The position numbers and the translations under genes were made by a program. Shown here in pieces: positions 20,950 through 32,600 of a DNA stretch of 64,000 nucleotides (the stretch's first letter is position 1; the number at the start of each line of letters is the position of its first letter). The DNA is taken from NCBI GenBank assembly GCA_033439265.1, contig JAVTVX010000009.1:4143609-4207608 (forward strand). The letters run 5' to 3'. Origin of the DNA: Dillenia suffruticosa (Eukaryota > Streptophyta > Magnoliopsida > Dilleniales > Dilleniaceae). The notes beneath the pieces were generated by a model. That model ran no database searches. It was given only the letters and a program-made list of their open reading frames with translations, and was not told where the DNA came from.

Positions 20950-23900
20950 TCATTTCAGTCCCAGTTCACCGAGCAACCCTTGAAGCCAAATTGCTTCTTT
21001 TACAAGTTCTGTAATTGTCATGTATTCTATTTCTGTAAAATAAAAAACAACTGTTAACTGTAAAGTAGACTTCCAACTCACTGGTGCCTTTGTAAGAATA
21101 AGCATATAACCAATAGTTAATTGGCATTTATTCAAATCACTAGCATAATTAAAATCACAAGACCCAACTATGCATTGACTATTTTGTTTGTCTAGTTGAA
21201 ATATCAAACCAAGATTCACGATATTTAAAATGTACTGTAGAATCCATTTCACAGATTGTCAATGCTTCTTTCCAGGATCATGCATGTGTCTGCTAACAAC
21301 TCCAACTACATGTGAAATATCAGGTATTGTACATACCATAACATACATTAGGCTACTAACAATACTTGCATATGGTACTTCTGGCATATATTCCTGTTCT
21401 GCATCGTTCTTTGGTCACATGGATGCACTGGGCTTGAAATGAGAAGCAAGCAGAGTACTAACTAATTTTGACCTTTTATTCATGTCAAAACATTTTAGTG
21501 CCTTGCTTGAATATTCTTTCTGTGATAAACAAAGTCTCCCCAATTTCTTATTTCTAGTAATTTTCATACCGAGATCTTTTTTATTTCACCTAGATCCTTC
21601 ATCTCAAACTTTCTTTTCAATTGAGTTTTCAATTTTTCAATTTCTATTTGATTTTTAGAAGTTATCAGTATATCATCAACATAAAAAAGAACATAAATAA
21701 AGTATCCATCTTATAATTTGTGTAAATACACACAGTGATCATTTTTGTTTCTTGTGTACTTCTTTCCTATCATAAATTTGTCAAATCATTTGTACTACTA
21801 CCATGGATATTACTTTAATCCATATAGCGATTTTTCTGGTTTGTACACAATGTTTTCTTTTCCAACAATTTTGAATCCTTCTGATTGAGTCATATATATT
21901 TTCTCCTCCAAATCTCCATGTAAAAATATTGCTTTTACATCCAATTAAACTAATTTTGTATCCAACTGTGTTACCAAAACCAACAAGATTATGATGGAGA
22001 AATACTTCATAATTGAAGAAAATATTTCATTATAATTAACTTTTTCATTTTAAGCGTAATCTTTAACCACCAATCTTGTTTTGTAGTGAATCTCACTCTT
22101 GTTAGGAAATCCATCTTTCTTTACATATTTCCATTTGCATCCAATTGTTTTCTTTCCATTTGGAATATTAATAAGTTTCCATGTTTGATTCTTTTGAAGG
22201 GACTGCATCTCTTCTTTCAAGGCAATCCTACATTGCTTTTGTTCTGAACTTTGGAATGCTTCATTGTAGGTGGTAGGAACGTCATCGATTTGAATTGCTA
22301 ATACAGAAACGACCATATTAGCATAACGAGCAGATCATTTAATGGTCATTTTTCCCTTTTTAATGCAATTGATTCAAGTTACTATATGGATTTTTGGATC
22401 TACACTTCTTCTTCATCCGACTCTTCTTCTACTATAAGAGAGTCACCATCAATTTCTTCATTTGTTAGAATTATTCTACTTCTTTCAAACTCTACCTATT
22501 TGGGAGTATCGTCTGTGCTCAATATTTTTTAGAGTTACCTTTGATATGGTAGATTTATCAAAAGTAACATTTCAACTGAAAATTACTTTATTTGTTTCTA
22601 GTTACCAAAGGTGATAGTCTTTCACCCCAACTGTGATCCCCATAAAAATTCCTTTATTTGCTTTAGGATCCAGTTTTGACTTCTTAATATGATAATATGC
22701 AGTGGAACCAAATACACGCAAAGTATAAATAATAGCCTCAACTCAAAATTCTTTACCCAACCCAGTATTTGACAACATACATCGAACTTTCTCTAACAAT
22801 GTCCGATTCATACGTTTTGCAACCCACTTTTTTGTAGTATATTCCTAACGATGAAATATCTTACGATGTCTTCATCTTCATAGATTTCAAAAATAGATCA
22901 TTTCTGAACTCTCCATCATTGTTTGTGAGGAGATGTTTGACTTTTTCTGCCTATTTAAACCTCCACCATTTTTTTCCATTTAAAGAAAATTTTCAATACT
23001 TCATTCTTCATCTTCATTGGATACACCCAAACTTTTTTGGAAAAGTTATCAAGAAAAGTTACATAATAATGTTTTTCTTCCAATGCTATTGTCTTGGAAG
23101 GTTCCCACACCTCCGAATGAACATAATCCAAAATACATTTAGTATCATGAATTGCTATATCAAATTTCACTCTTATTTGCTTCCCTTTGATGCAGTGTTT
23201 ACAAAAATCTAATTTGCAAAGTTGTACTCCTTTCAACAATCTTTGATCTATCAAAAGTTTCGAGTATTTTTCTCCAACATGTCCTATCTGCATATACCAT
23301 AATCCAGTTGCTTCTAACTCTTGATCATGAGTAGAAACTGCTACTGTTGTCGCCATCCTAATAATTGTACTACTCAGAAAATAGTACACATTATTATTTT
23401 TTTGAATTCTCTTTAGCACCGTGAGTGCACTAGAGATGATTTTCATTACTTCAATTTTCAGGTTCACATCGAAACTTTTTTATTCTAAGGATCTGATGGA
23501 GATGAGATTGTTCTTCAAATCCGATACATATCGAACATATGTTGAAGTTCTGATTGATCCATCTTGATTTTTAAGACGAATTGAGCCAATCCCATGCATC
23601 GTGAGAGGGACATTATTTGCTGTGTAGACCATTAAAATCAAAGAATTATTCTCAATTTGGAGACATATGATGGCTGCAAAAAGAATCCAGCAACCATATA
23701 CTAGAATGGCTAGTTGATGGTGCAACAACCAATGAGAGGTTTGAACTGTATTATCATATTCAACTACATTTGAATTTGAGATAACTTTCTCCTTATCTAG
23801 CTTGTCTTTATTTTTCAATTTCGGACAATTTTTCTCTCGGTGTCCTTTTTCTTGACAAAAGGCACATTTGTCCTTCTTCAATTTGGACCTTGACTTTGAT

Positions 23901-24597
23901 CTCACTCTCGTCTCTTTATTTTGATTCTGCGACCGTCCTCTGATAACTAAAACTTCTACTTTTTCAGTTGCATTTTCTTACTTTTCTTCTTTTCTTAGTT
24001 CATAACTGTATAATACTATAATTATTTCACTAAGAGAGACAGCAGCTTTCTGTTGAATTAGAGTAGTTTCAAGATATTCAAACTTGTTTAAAAATGATCC
24101 CAACAACATCAGAGCCAATTCTTCATCTTTGAAAGTCTCATCCATATTCATCAGATCAGTTATTAACTGATTAAAGTTGATGATATGATCATTTGTAATA
24201 GTACCTGGAATATAGTTGAAGTGAAACAACCTCTTTTTCATATAGAGTTTGTTTTGACTGCTCTTTTTAAGAATTTTTCTTTTAGTGTCTTCCACAATTT
24301 ACTAACTGAAATTTCTTTTAAAAAGGCATATTTTTGTTTTCTGGAAAGGCACGATCGAATTGTACCACATGCCAATTTGTTCATCGTCTTCCATTCGTTC
24401 TCATCAGCATCATCTGGTTTATCTTCTTCAATGGCAATATCTAGATCTTGTTGAAAAAGAACGTCTAGAAGCTCACTTTGCCATATGCTGAAATTATCGG
24501 TTCCATAAAAAATCTCCACTTTAAATCTGGCATTCGTCACTGCAATTTTGGTCAGAATTGATGATATCGGCGTGAATGACTTTGTGCTATTAACCAT
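20950..24597 (-). pseudogene. Copia gag-pol remnant
   Basis: Gag (24,597-23,978, one frameshift) has the copia UBN2-like pattern. A CCHC zinc knuckle with C-X2-C-X4-H-X4-C spacing (CAFCQEKGHREKNC) lies within 23,905-23,480, followed by a protease region whose usual D-S-G is not recognisable. At 23,467-22,955 are the pre-integrase H-C-C zinc finger and integrase start (LDFCKHCIKGKQ, LDYVHSEVW, FLDNFSKKVWVYP). The reverse transcriptase begins at 22,316-22,050 (CKWKYVKKDG), and its catalytic YVDD is intact at 21,683-21,672. RNase H at 21,252-20,950 keeps PVSWKSTLQLTV and TEIEYM. Stops and frame changes separate every domain. Confidence 0.9.
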
Positions 24598-24826
24598 TTC
24601 TGTCTCCCGTACTATTTAATAATGCTGATGCAAAATGCCAATTAACATAGGAAAATCTTTTTCTGATGTAGACGATTAGACTAGTGTGCAACCACAGAGT
24701 ATAATAAGATCAATCAGACTCAGACTCAGTGCTGATAAGCCCTAAGAAAATCTTTTTCTGATGTGGAATATCAGACAAAATTATAATCACAAAGCATATT
24801 TAGATAGATTGGGTTCTGATACCAAT

Positions 24827-25020
24827 TGTTGCGAAAGTTTAAGTGTGAATTACGTGTGAACGGTTATACTAAAAAAATCATCCCAATAAAATTCTCCGAA
24901 AAAAGATAATTTAATAATACAATATATCAGTATAATTATACCTAACAATAACAATTAAATAAAGAAAAATATCAAAATTTAACGAAATTCAATAAAATAT
25001 GCCTACGTTCTCAAACGTTG
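24827..25020 (-). repeat. Truncated 5' LTR of the copia element
   Basis: Only the R/U5-side 190 bp or so remain, aligned to the left LTR. Similarity ends at about 25,017 (GTTCTCAAAC), before the CACTA terminus at 25,072. The missing part is not found beyond the CACTA element, so the truncation is not simply an interruption by it. Confidence 0.75.
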
Positions 25021-25071
25021 AAAAACTATTTAGACTGCTTACTTGCAAATTGAATTTTTATACTTTCTAAC

Positions 25072-28003
25072 ACTACAAAAAAACACGGTTTTAGCGACGG
25101 ATTTAGCGACGAAAATTTTAAAAAAAATTCGTCACTAAAAACATTAGTGACGGATTTAGCGACGAAAAATTTTTCGTCACTAATGACGCGTCGCAAAAAT
25201 TTAGCGACAAAAAACATAAATCCGTGGCTAAAATAGCGACAAATTTAGCGACGTAAAATTTTTATCGTTAAATTTAGCGACGGATATAAAAAATCCGTCG
25301 CTAATTTTAGTTACGGAAATTCAAAATCTGTCGCTAAATTTAGCGACGGATCCGAGAAATCTGTCGCTAAATTATATGATATATAATAATTTATTTATTT
25401 ATTATATATATTTTATTTAATTATTATATTAATATTATATTTTATTTAATTAGCGACGGATCCATGAATCCGTCGCTAAATTATATTATATACAATTATA
25501 TATTTTATACATTTTATTTAATTATTATATTAATATTTTATTTTTATTTAATTAGCGACGAATGCTTGATCCGTCGCTAACTTGCACCCGATGACACGCC
25601 CTGCACACGCCAGCTCGCCCCAGCTCGCCCATGCCCCTGCTCGCCCCAGCTCGCCCCACAGCCCCTGCAGCCTGCTCGCTCCAGCACGCCTCCTGCTCGC
25701 CCCAACCCCCTGCTCGCTCCAGCACGCCCCCAGCGCTCCAGCACGCCCCCTGCTCGCAACAGCACGCCCCAGCCCCTGCACACGCCTTGCCCCAGCTGCC
25801 TTGCAAAAAATTCTTGAAAAAAACCTCAAAATGCCTATAGCCCGGTTCAAACACCTACGCAAGAGTGAAATGTTAGAGTACCCAACCACTAGACCACATC
25901 TTATCTTTAGTTATACTTCTATTTTATTTTTACTTATTATCTAATTCTAAATATTATTTAAAGAAATAAAAGTTTATATCAAATAATAAAATGCTAATTA
26001 AAATAAACTAATAAATTAATTAAAAAATAAAAAATATTATTCTGTAAAAAATAAAAATAAAAAAGAAAAAAAATAAAATGCTAATTTAAAATATTAAAAA
26101 ATAATAAATATGATTATTTAATATAAATTAATAAAATAACAAAATAACAAAATAAAATAAAATATTAAATGTTAAAAAAAATTCGTTGCTAAATTCGTCG
26201 CTAAATAATAAAATATTTAAAAAATAAAAAATATTATTATTTAAAAATAAAATGATAGTTTAAAATAATAAAAAATAATAAATATGATTATTTAATATAA
26301 ATTAATAAAATAACAAAAGAAAATAAAATATTAAATATTAATTTTAAAAAAATTAATCTTAGCGACGAATCGTTGAATCCGTCGCTAAATCTGCGACGAA
26401 TTTTTAGATCCGTCGCTAACTTAGCGACGGATTTCAGTATCCGTCGCTAAATTTAACGACGGATTTCAGAATTTGTCGCTAAATTTAGCGACAAATTCTA
26501 ATTCGTCGCTAAATCCGTCGCTAAATAGTAAAACATTTAAAAAATTATAAAATATTATTATTTAAAAATTAAAAATATTAAAAAAATAAAATGATAATTT
26601 AAAATATTATAAAATAATAAATATGATTATTTAATATAAATTAATAAAATAACAAAAGAATAAAAAATATTAAATGTTAATTTTAAAAAAATTAAGTTTA
26701 GCGACGGATCGTTGAATCTGTCGCTAAATCAGCGATGAATGTTTAGATCCGTCGCTAAATCAGCGACGGATTCCTTAATTCGTCGCTAAATTTAGCGACG
26801 GATTTCTAATTTGTCGCTAAATCTGTCGCTAAATAATAAAATATTAAAAAAATAATAATTTTAGTTTTTAAAAAATGAAAATATAAAATAATAAAATTAA
26901 ATGCTTATTTAAGATATTATAAAATATTAAATATGATTAGTTAATATAAATTAATAAAATAAAATAATAATAAAATAAAATAAATGGATTACCGTTTATC
27001 AGTTGTTATCCGTCTCACTGTCGTCATCCTCCGAAAAATACTGTTTGATCTACTTGCCGGACGAGATAGATCTACTTGCCAGATGAGATAGATCGTCGGA
27101 AGTGAATGTATTATATATTGTGTTTGTTACTGACGACAATAACGAATGAATATGATCAACTGAACTTTCACAAACAATTGAACTATATAAGAGAATCGAA
27201 TGGATGTAGAAGATAAAAACACGAATGGTAAAATCGACAGCTGCGACTAATTGAAAATTATTTGTTATAGATTGGTCGAATTATTTATTATTAAAATTAT
27301 CAAATTGATGAGAATTGTAATATTTAATATGTATTTAATTCGATTTCGTTATTTAGAATATGTTAAAAAGAGAGATACGGTTAAAAATATTTCATAATAG
27401 AGTATAGAAGAAATTTTGTTCGGAAATTATTCATGAATTTTGATATTTCGATAATAAATTAGCTACGATTTTAGCCACGAATATTTTATTTGTGGCTAAT
27501 TAGCGACGAATTTTGTCACGAATATTTTTTTGTGGCTAATTAGTAACGAAATTAGCCACGAATTTTGGACTTTATTGCTAAATTTTGTGACAAATATTTT
27601 TACCGTGACTAATTAGCGACGAAAAATTTTTGTAGCTAATTAGTGATGAAATTTGTGACGAAATATTTTCGTCGCTAAATTTAGCGACAGATAAGAGTAT
27701 TCGTGGCAAAATTTAGCCACGAAAATATTATTCGTCACAATTAGCGACGAATTTTGCAACGAAAAATTTTTCGTCACCAATTAGTGACGGATTTAGCGAC
27801 AAAAATTTTTTCGTCCCCAATTAGCAACAAATTTAGTCACGAATAATCTATCCGTCGGAAATTTAGTTACGAATAATTTTTCGTCGCTAATTTCATAGCA
27901 AATTAGCGACAAAAAAAATTTTCGTCGCTAAATCTGTCGCAAAATAGTAACGAAATTTTTTCGTCGCTAAATTCCGTCGCTAAAACCGTGTTTTTTTGTA
28001 GTG
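25072..28003. mobile_element. Non-autonomous CACTA (En/Spm) DNA transposon, 2,932 bp
   Basis: Terminal inverted repeats begin CACTACAAAAAAACACGG and continue TTTTAGCGACGG; the right end is the reverse complement, ending GTAGTG. A 3-bp target duplication TAA flanks it (25,069-25,071 and 28,004-28,006), the expected CACTA signature. Dozens of subterminal copies of TTAGCGACGG and its complement CCGTCGCTAA, in both orientations, are the presumed transposase-binding repeats. Interior AT-rich units repeat three times (about 26,040-26,530, 26,530-26,830 and from 26,830). No transposase reading frame exists, so movement would need a partner element. Ends and TSD are intact, suggesting relatively recent insertion. 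Confidence 0.95.
25575..25805. repeat. GC-rich minisatellite island inside the CACTA element
   Basis: About 230 bp of degenerate tandem words (GCTCGCCCCAGC, GCTCGCTCCAGCACGCC, CCCCTGCA) with very high GC, set in an otherwise extremely AT-rich transposon. It is open in several frames on both strands, which is a by-product of composition. Directly right of it (25,838-25,900) lies a tRNA-like segment on the minus strand with GTGGTCTAGTGGTTGGGT and GTTTGAACCGGGC. Confidence 0.8.
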
Positions 28004-28006
28004 TAA

Positions 28007-28395
28007 GCCAGCCAACCAGAGTAAAAGTTGTTCATTTTTGCAATGCTGCTAGAAGAATTCAACGTTTGTTGCTCATTGGTGTTTGAGCAATGTGATCAAA
28101 CTGGTCCTAGCTTTGGCTAGCTTGGTATGAAAATTTTGTACGTGGCCTTCCTTAACATTCGCTCTAAAATTTTCTGAACCTATTGATAAATTAATTCTCA
28201 AGCAAATCTCAAATCTATAAGAGAAAAAATATATATATACATATAACCTGCCAAAATAATGTTATATTGTAATCTTGATCTCATATGTAACCAACCCCAG
28301 ATATCTCTCAAGGATGGTCTCATGACACTACGGAGATTATTTGTATAATATGGAGAATCATCGCCAGCGATCTAAATAATCTATCCTATATAACA

Positions 28396-28438
<43 letters not shown>

Positions 28439-28771
28439 CGGCAAAAACCCATTCGAGACGCATGTTATTATCTTAGTACATATAATCGGACATAAGAATC
28501 GCTATGCCCACGAAGAGCATTCTTTTGTTTTTCGGCAGTTTGATTCTTACTGTGTTTGTGTTCATTTTTTGTCATTACGAGTGCGAATCTAAAAACCTTA
28601 AAAGATGTCTTTTTGTTCCACTTTTGCCCTTGCCAACTTTTGCTTATGACATGCTGCGGGAAGCGAGAGTCGGCCGATGATGCGCCTTACCCTGCCGCTG
28701 CTGGGTGCCCACGAGCTTCGTTGGCTGATAAAACACGGCACAACAGACATAATATTCACCGTACGATTGAA

Positions 28772-28776
<5 letters not shown>
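28007..28776. other. Intergenic, upstream of the MADS gene
   Basis: No gene seen. Contains an (AT)19 microsatellite at 28,399-28,436. Probably includes promoter sequence of the MADS gene, but no clear TATA box could be assigned. Confidence 0.5.
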
Positions 28777-28814
<38 letters not shown>

Positions 28815-29670
28815 TGTTTGGCTCTGGAGATTTTGACGCCATCCTATTCTCTCGCACCCTTCTAACTACCGAATTTACAGCTCTGCCTGTCGTCCAACGT
28901 AAGCTCTCCCCCCTCTCTCTCTCTCTCTCTCTCTCGCTATTTCTTCTTTCTCCTCTCTCCCTCTCTTCTTTTTGGTTTTTTCCCTCAAATTAATTATGTT
29001 GCCACCCCGTTTTATTTTCAGCTTTTGTTGATAATTTTTTCTTTCTATTTCTATCTTTTATTCCCCCATCTGGGTTTGGCTTTAAGGTTGATCTTCTTTT
29101 CTATTTATTGATTTTTTTTTCTTGTGGGTGTGGCGAATCTAGTTTAAGTTGTGCTGTTGGGTGAATTCTGTGTCTGGGTCTTGTAAATCATAGTGCAATT
29201 TTATTCTGGGTTTGAGTTTTTAATTTGTTCTCAGAATTCTACCCTTTTTTCTTTACCAAAAGTAGACATCTTCAAGTGGGTGCGGTCAATAAAGCTTAAA
29301 TTTCGTTCTGAGGTGAATTTTGCATCTGGGTTTGTATATTATAGTACAATTTGATTTGAGTTGTGATTGGTTCTAAGAAGATTCTTGATATCTTTGGTGG
29401 ACAGTAATGGAATCCATTCTTTCAATCAATAGCAGGGTGTAGTTTGTGAAATTTGAAAAATGTAATTGGTACAAATTGGGTGACTGAAGAGATTCGTGAA
29501 ATGAATTGTTTATCTGGAAACTAATTGATTTGGTGATCAGAGTTATATGGCGGTTTTCGGGAAAGAGGTTGTATTGACCGTTGAAATTTTCTCCTGCAAG
29601 GGCATTGACAGATTTTGGAGAGTACACTGAAGACAGGAGAATCGAAGTGTTTGGCTCATTAACCTGCAGG
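28777..29670 (+). promoter_or_regulatory. Leader region of the MADS gene with CT tracts and a probable 5' UTR intron
   Basis: (CT)17 at 28,777-28,811 and a second CT tract at 28,913-28,935, as is common in plant leaders. A good donor (CAAC|GTAAGC, 28,899) and an acceptor one base before the ATG (CTGCAG|G ATG, 29,668-29,669) suggest a 771-bp leader intron. This is inferred from splice consensus and the T-rich intron-like composition between; there is no transcript evidence. Confidence 0.5.
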
Positions 29671-32600
29671 ATGGGACGGGTAAAGTTAAAGATAAAGAGG
29701 TTAGAGAGCACTAGCAATCGGCAAGTGACGTATTCCAAACGGAGGCATGGGATATTGAAGAAAGCAAAGGAACTATCAATATTATGTGACATAGATATCA
29801 TCCTTCTCATGTTTTCGCCTACTGGGAAACCAACTCTATTTCGTGGAGAGCGCAGGTACCTTTGAGATTAACGTTTAGCTGCAATTATGTGCATGTCTGT
29901 GTCCTCGGAAAATCACTCTGCTTGCATGATAGACTCAATTAGTACCGGGCCATATGTTTGAACGACACACGGTTATTGTAGACAACAAGACAATTTCTAG
30001 GTCATGCATCTCCATTCAAAACATAACTCATAATTATTGCAATGTTGAAGGTCTTTGGATATGCTGAAATCATGCAACAAAGAGTCTTGAAATTATTATT
30101 GTTTTATGTTTTTTATTCTAATTCCAGCCGGGCCAACCAAAACATTTGGAAAAAAGCTACAGCTTAAGAAATTGATTGAGCAGATAACTACAAATGTACA
30201 ATTTTGGAGATTATGGTTTAGAGGCTTTGAAACAGATTGGAAAGAAGTCCTTCATTAGTTTTGGTTTTCGATATATAGGTGTTGCATTGAGGATTTCTCT
30301 TCACTCAAGCGTTACATTTATTTTCTTCTCTATCTAATGTAATTCTTTTATAGTACATAAATAAATGTCCAACCTTCAAATTTATGATATAACGACTGGC
30401 AGAAGTATTTTTTTTCATGTGAATCTTTGGTGTGACAAGCATGCTTGGGCTACAAAAGATCTTGGTCATGAGAGAAGAAAGAGAATGGTGTGAGAATGCA
30501 ACTTGCAGCATTAGAAGTAAAATATATATATTTGTGTTTGATGGCATCCATGACCCTCCCTTGTACTTCAATGAAAAATCATGGGATTAATCAATTGCAG
30601 TAAGGAACATGTTCATACCTTTGACTAGAGGATTTCTTATCAGCTGAGTCCAATACTTTCTGTAGTAATCAATATTACTAAAAGTTATATTTGCGAGCCT
30701 TAATCCAGCAATCAAAGTACATTTCTTGAATTTTGAAATATCATTGATAGACATGTGCAATATTTGGGTTTGCCAACATTGAGCCATGATGAAATCAGAC
30801 AAGATAAGAAACATTCTATCATCCATCATGTACTAAGTTGCATGATATCATTTGAGGGTTTGACCTTTCATGAGCATGGTAAAAGTGGAAATTCATTTAT
30901 TTGGAATTTCACATTTGTTAAATTTAGGTTAGAAGAAGATTTTGTTGCTTTGGAAATTGAGGATTTGAGAAATGTGGAAATAAAAATTGATGTGGAAGGC
31001 GCTAATGAAGTCTTACGATATGGGCCCTAGTACAGAATCTAGTCAATGGATATTTTGTAGGAAATTCCTCTCTTCCCTTGCTAGAGTACCCTAGGTTTGT
31101 GGGCTGGGAACTTGTTCCCTAACAAATTTCCTATCACACTACTTTTTTGATAATTTGGACTTATATCTTTATTGATCATACCCTCTTTAAATAGGAAAAA
31201 CTAGAGTTTACAATAAAATAAAATTTTAACTAAAAACAAATCCCAATAGTCATTCCTAATACGAAGGATTTTCAAAATTAAGATAACTACTAATTTTTAA
31301 GTTAACTACTAAAAAGGATTGTTATAAACTAAAATAAGAATGTTTCTATTTTTTTATAGAATCTTTCCTTCTTATTAATTATTAAATATTTTTCTAGAAT
31401 ATTTGTTTCCAATAAATGCATCATGCATATCATTACTCCCCTCCTGGACAAAGAGTTTTTCCTCAAGCTTGATCTCTTGGCTCCCCCTCATCCTTCTCTT
31501 CGAACTCTGCCAATTCCACCCAAAATGGTTTCTTGCATCTATGTCCCCGGGAAAATGCTTCATCACTGTTGAAGCAGAGCCCTTTTTTCCTTCTTTCCTC
31601 CATCTCTGCTTTGGTGAGCTTCTTAAAGAAAGGGTGGTGGTACTCCCTATACTTGTTATCGTCCCAACAGTTCCCTTCTCTGCAACAGTCCCACCGGAAG
31701 TTATTTTTGGGCTGTTACACGCAGGTGTTGTCCTGCGGTTCCCTCCTAACACAGATTGGCTGCTGCTTTTTTCTTTCATATGTGCGGTCTAAATTCATAG
31801 TAGCCACCAAGCTCAGAGGTTGTTGTAATTCCACCTCCAACCACAGCTTCTCCAGGAGTCCAGCCGTGAATAGGCTGAATTGCTGCTTCGTGGAGAGTTC
31901 CGAAGTGCGAGCCGGCAAGGACTGAAACTCCCTTTGATACTCCTCTACTGACCCTGCCTGTTTTAAATTGGCCAACTCACCAAGGGGGTTGAGGCTTAAG
32001 GGAGGGCTGAATCTCAAGTGGCAATCTTCGGCAAATGTCCCCCGGTCCATGCCCCCCATCCTTGCTTAACCTTGAAAAACCATGGCTGAGCTTCCCCCCA
32101 AGGTGGAATGCTGCCAGCCCCACCTTTGCGAGTGCTCATTGATTTTCAAAGAACTGTTCATATCAATGGATTCAAATAAGGAGATCCTCAGTCTCATCTA
32201 TGTTGGGAATTCCAGTTTAGAGAACCTGGGAATGACAGTCCCTCCTTCCAGCTGGACACTTAGCTCCCCCTGTAGTCTGTAAGGGTACAGCTGCTGCTCC
32301 CCCCTTCTCGACCGGTTTTCATGGAAGTCCCTCCATAGGCAAGCTCAGCATTGTTTGCTGTTGCAGGAGTTCCTCTACCTTGGCCAGTTGTTTCTTCTTT
32401 TGCTGTTCCATTCATTGCTCCATTCGCTGCTCAAATTCCCTCATGAATCCCTCCATTAGGCTAAACCATTCTATAGAGTTTTTCATGATGGCCGGCTCTG
32501 ATACCAAATTGATATGGGCTCTAGTCAATGGATACTCTACAGGGAATTCCTCTATTTCTTTGCTAGAGTTACCTGAGGTTTGATTGCTGGGAACTAGTTC

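Larger units (their letters stand above)
20249..25020 (-). mobile_element. Decayed Ty1/copia LTR retrotransposon (Tork/TNT1-94-like), 5' LTR truncated
   Basis: Minus-strand element with gag, protease, integrase, reverse transcriptase and RNase H in copia order. The 3' LTR is at the left (from 20,249, TGTTGGTG…), and a partial 5' LTR is at the right (24,827-25,020). The primer-binding site complementary to initiator tRNA-Met (TGGTATCAGAACC on the minus strand) occupies 24,812-24,824, three bases inside the LTR. The 5' LTR stops about 50 bp before the CACTA element, losing U3, so the copy has no intact promoter or target-site duplication. Many frameshifts and stops show it is old and inactive. 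Confidence 0.9.

Noticed and set aside
25548..25944. Overlapping 68-120 residue Ala/Gly/Arg and Pro/Ala-rich frames on both strands
   Set aside because: Produced by the GC-rich degenerate tandem repeat inside the CACTA element; no start context or domain.
28556..28993. 145-residue frame rich in Leu-Ser repeats
   Set aside because: Runs through two CT microsatellites in the leader of the MADS gene.
29581..29670. Upstream in-frame Met extending the MADS protein by 30 residues
   Set aside because: The MADS domain starts exactly at MGRVKLK in this family, and a good acceptor precedes that ATG by one base.
30305..31030. Reading frames in intron 1 left of the LTR element (80-91 residues on both strands)
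   Set aside because: No recognisable domain; overlapping and on opposite strands. Possibly an older transposon, but unsupported.
31403..31925. Plus-strand 129-130 residue frames
   Set aside because: Antisense shadows of the minus-strand gag remnant.
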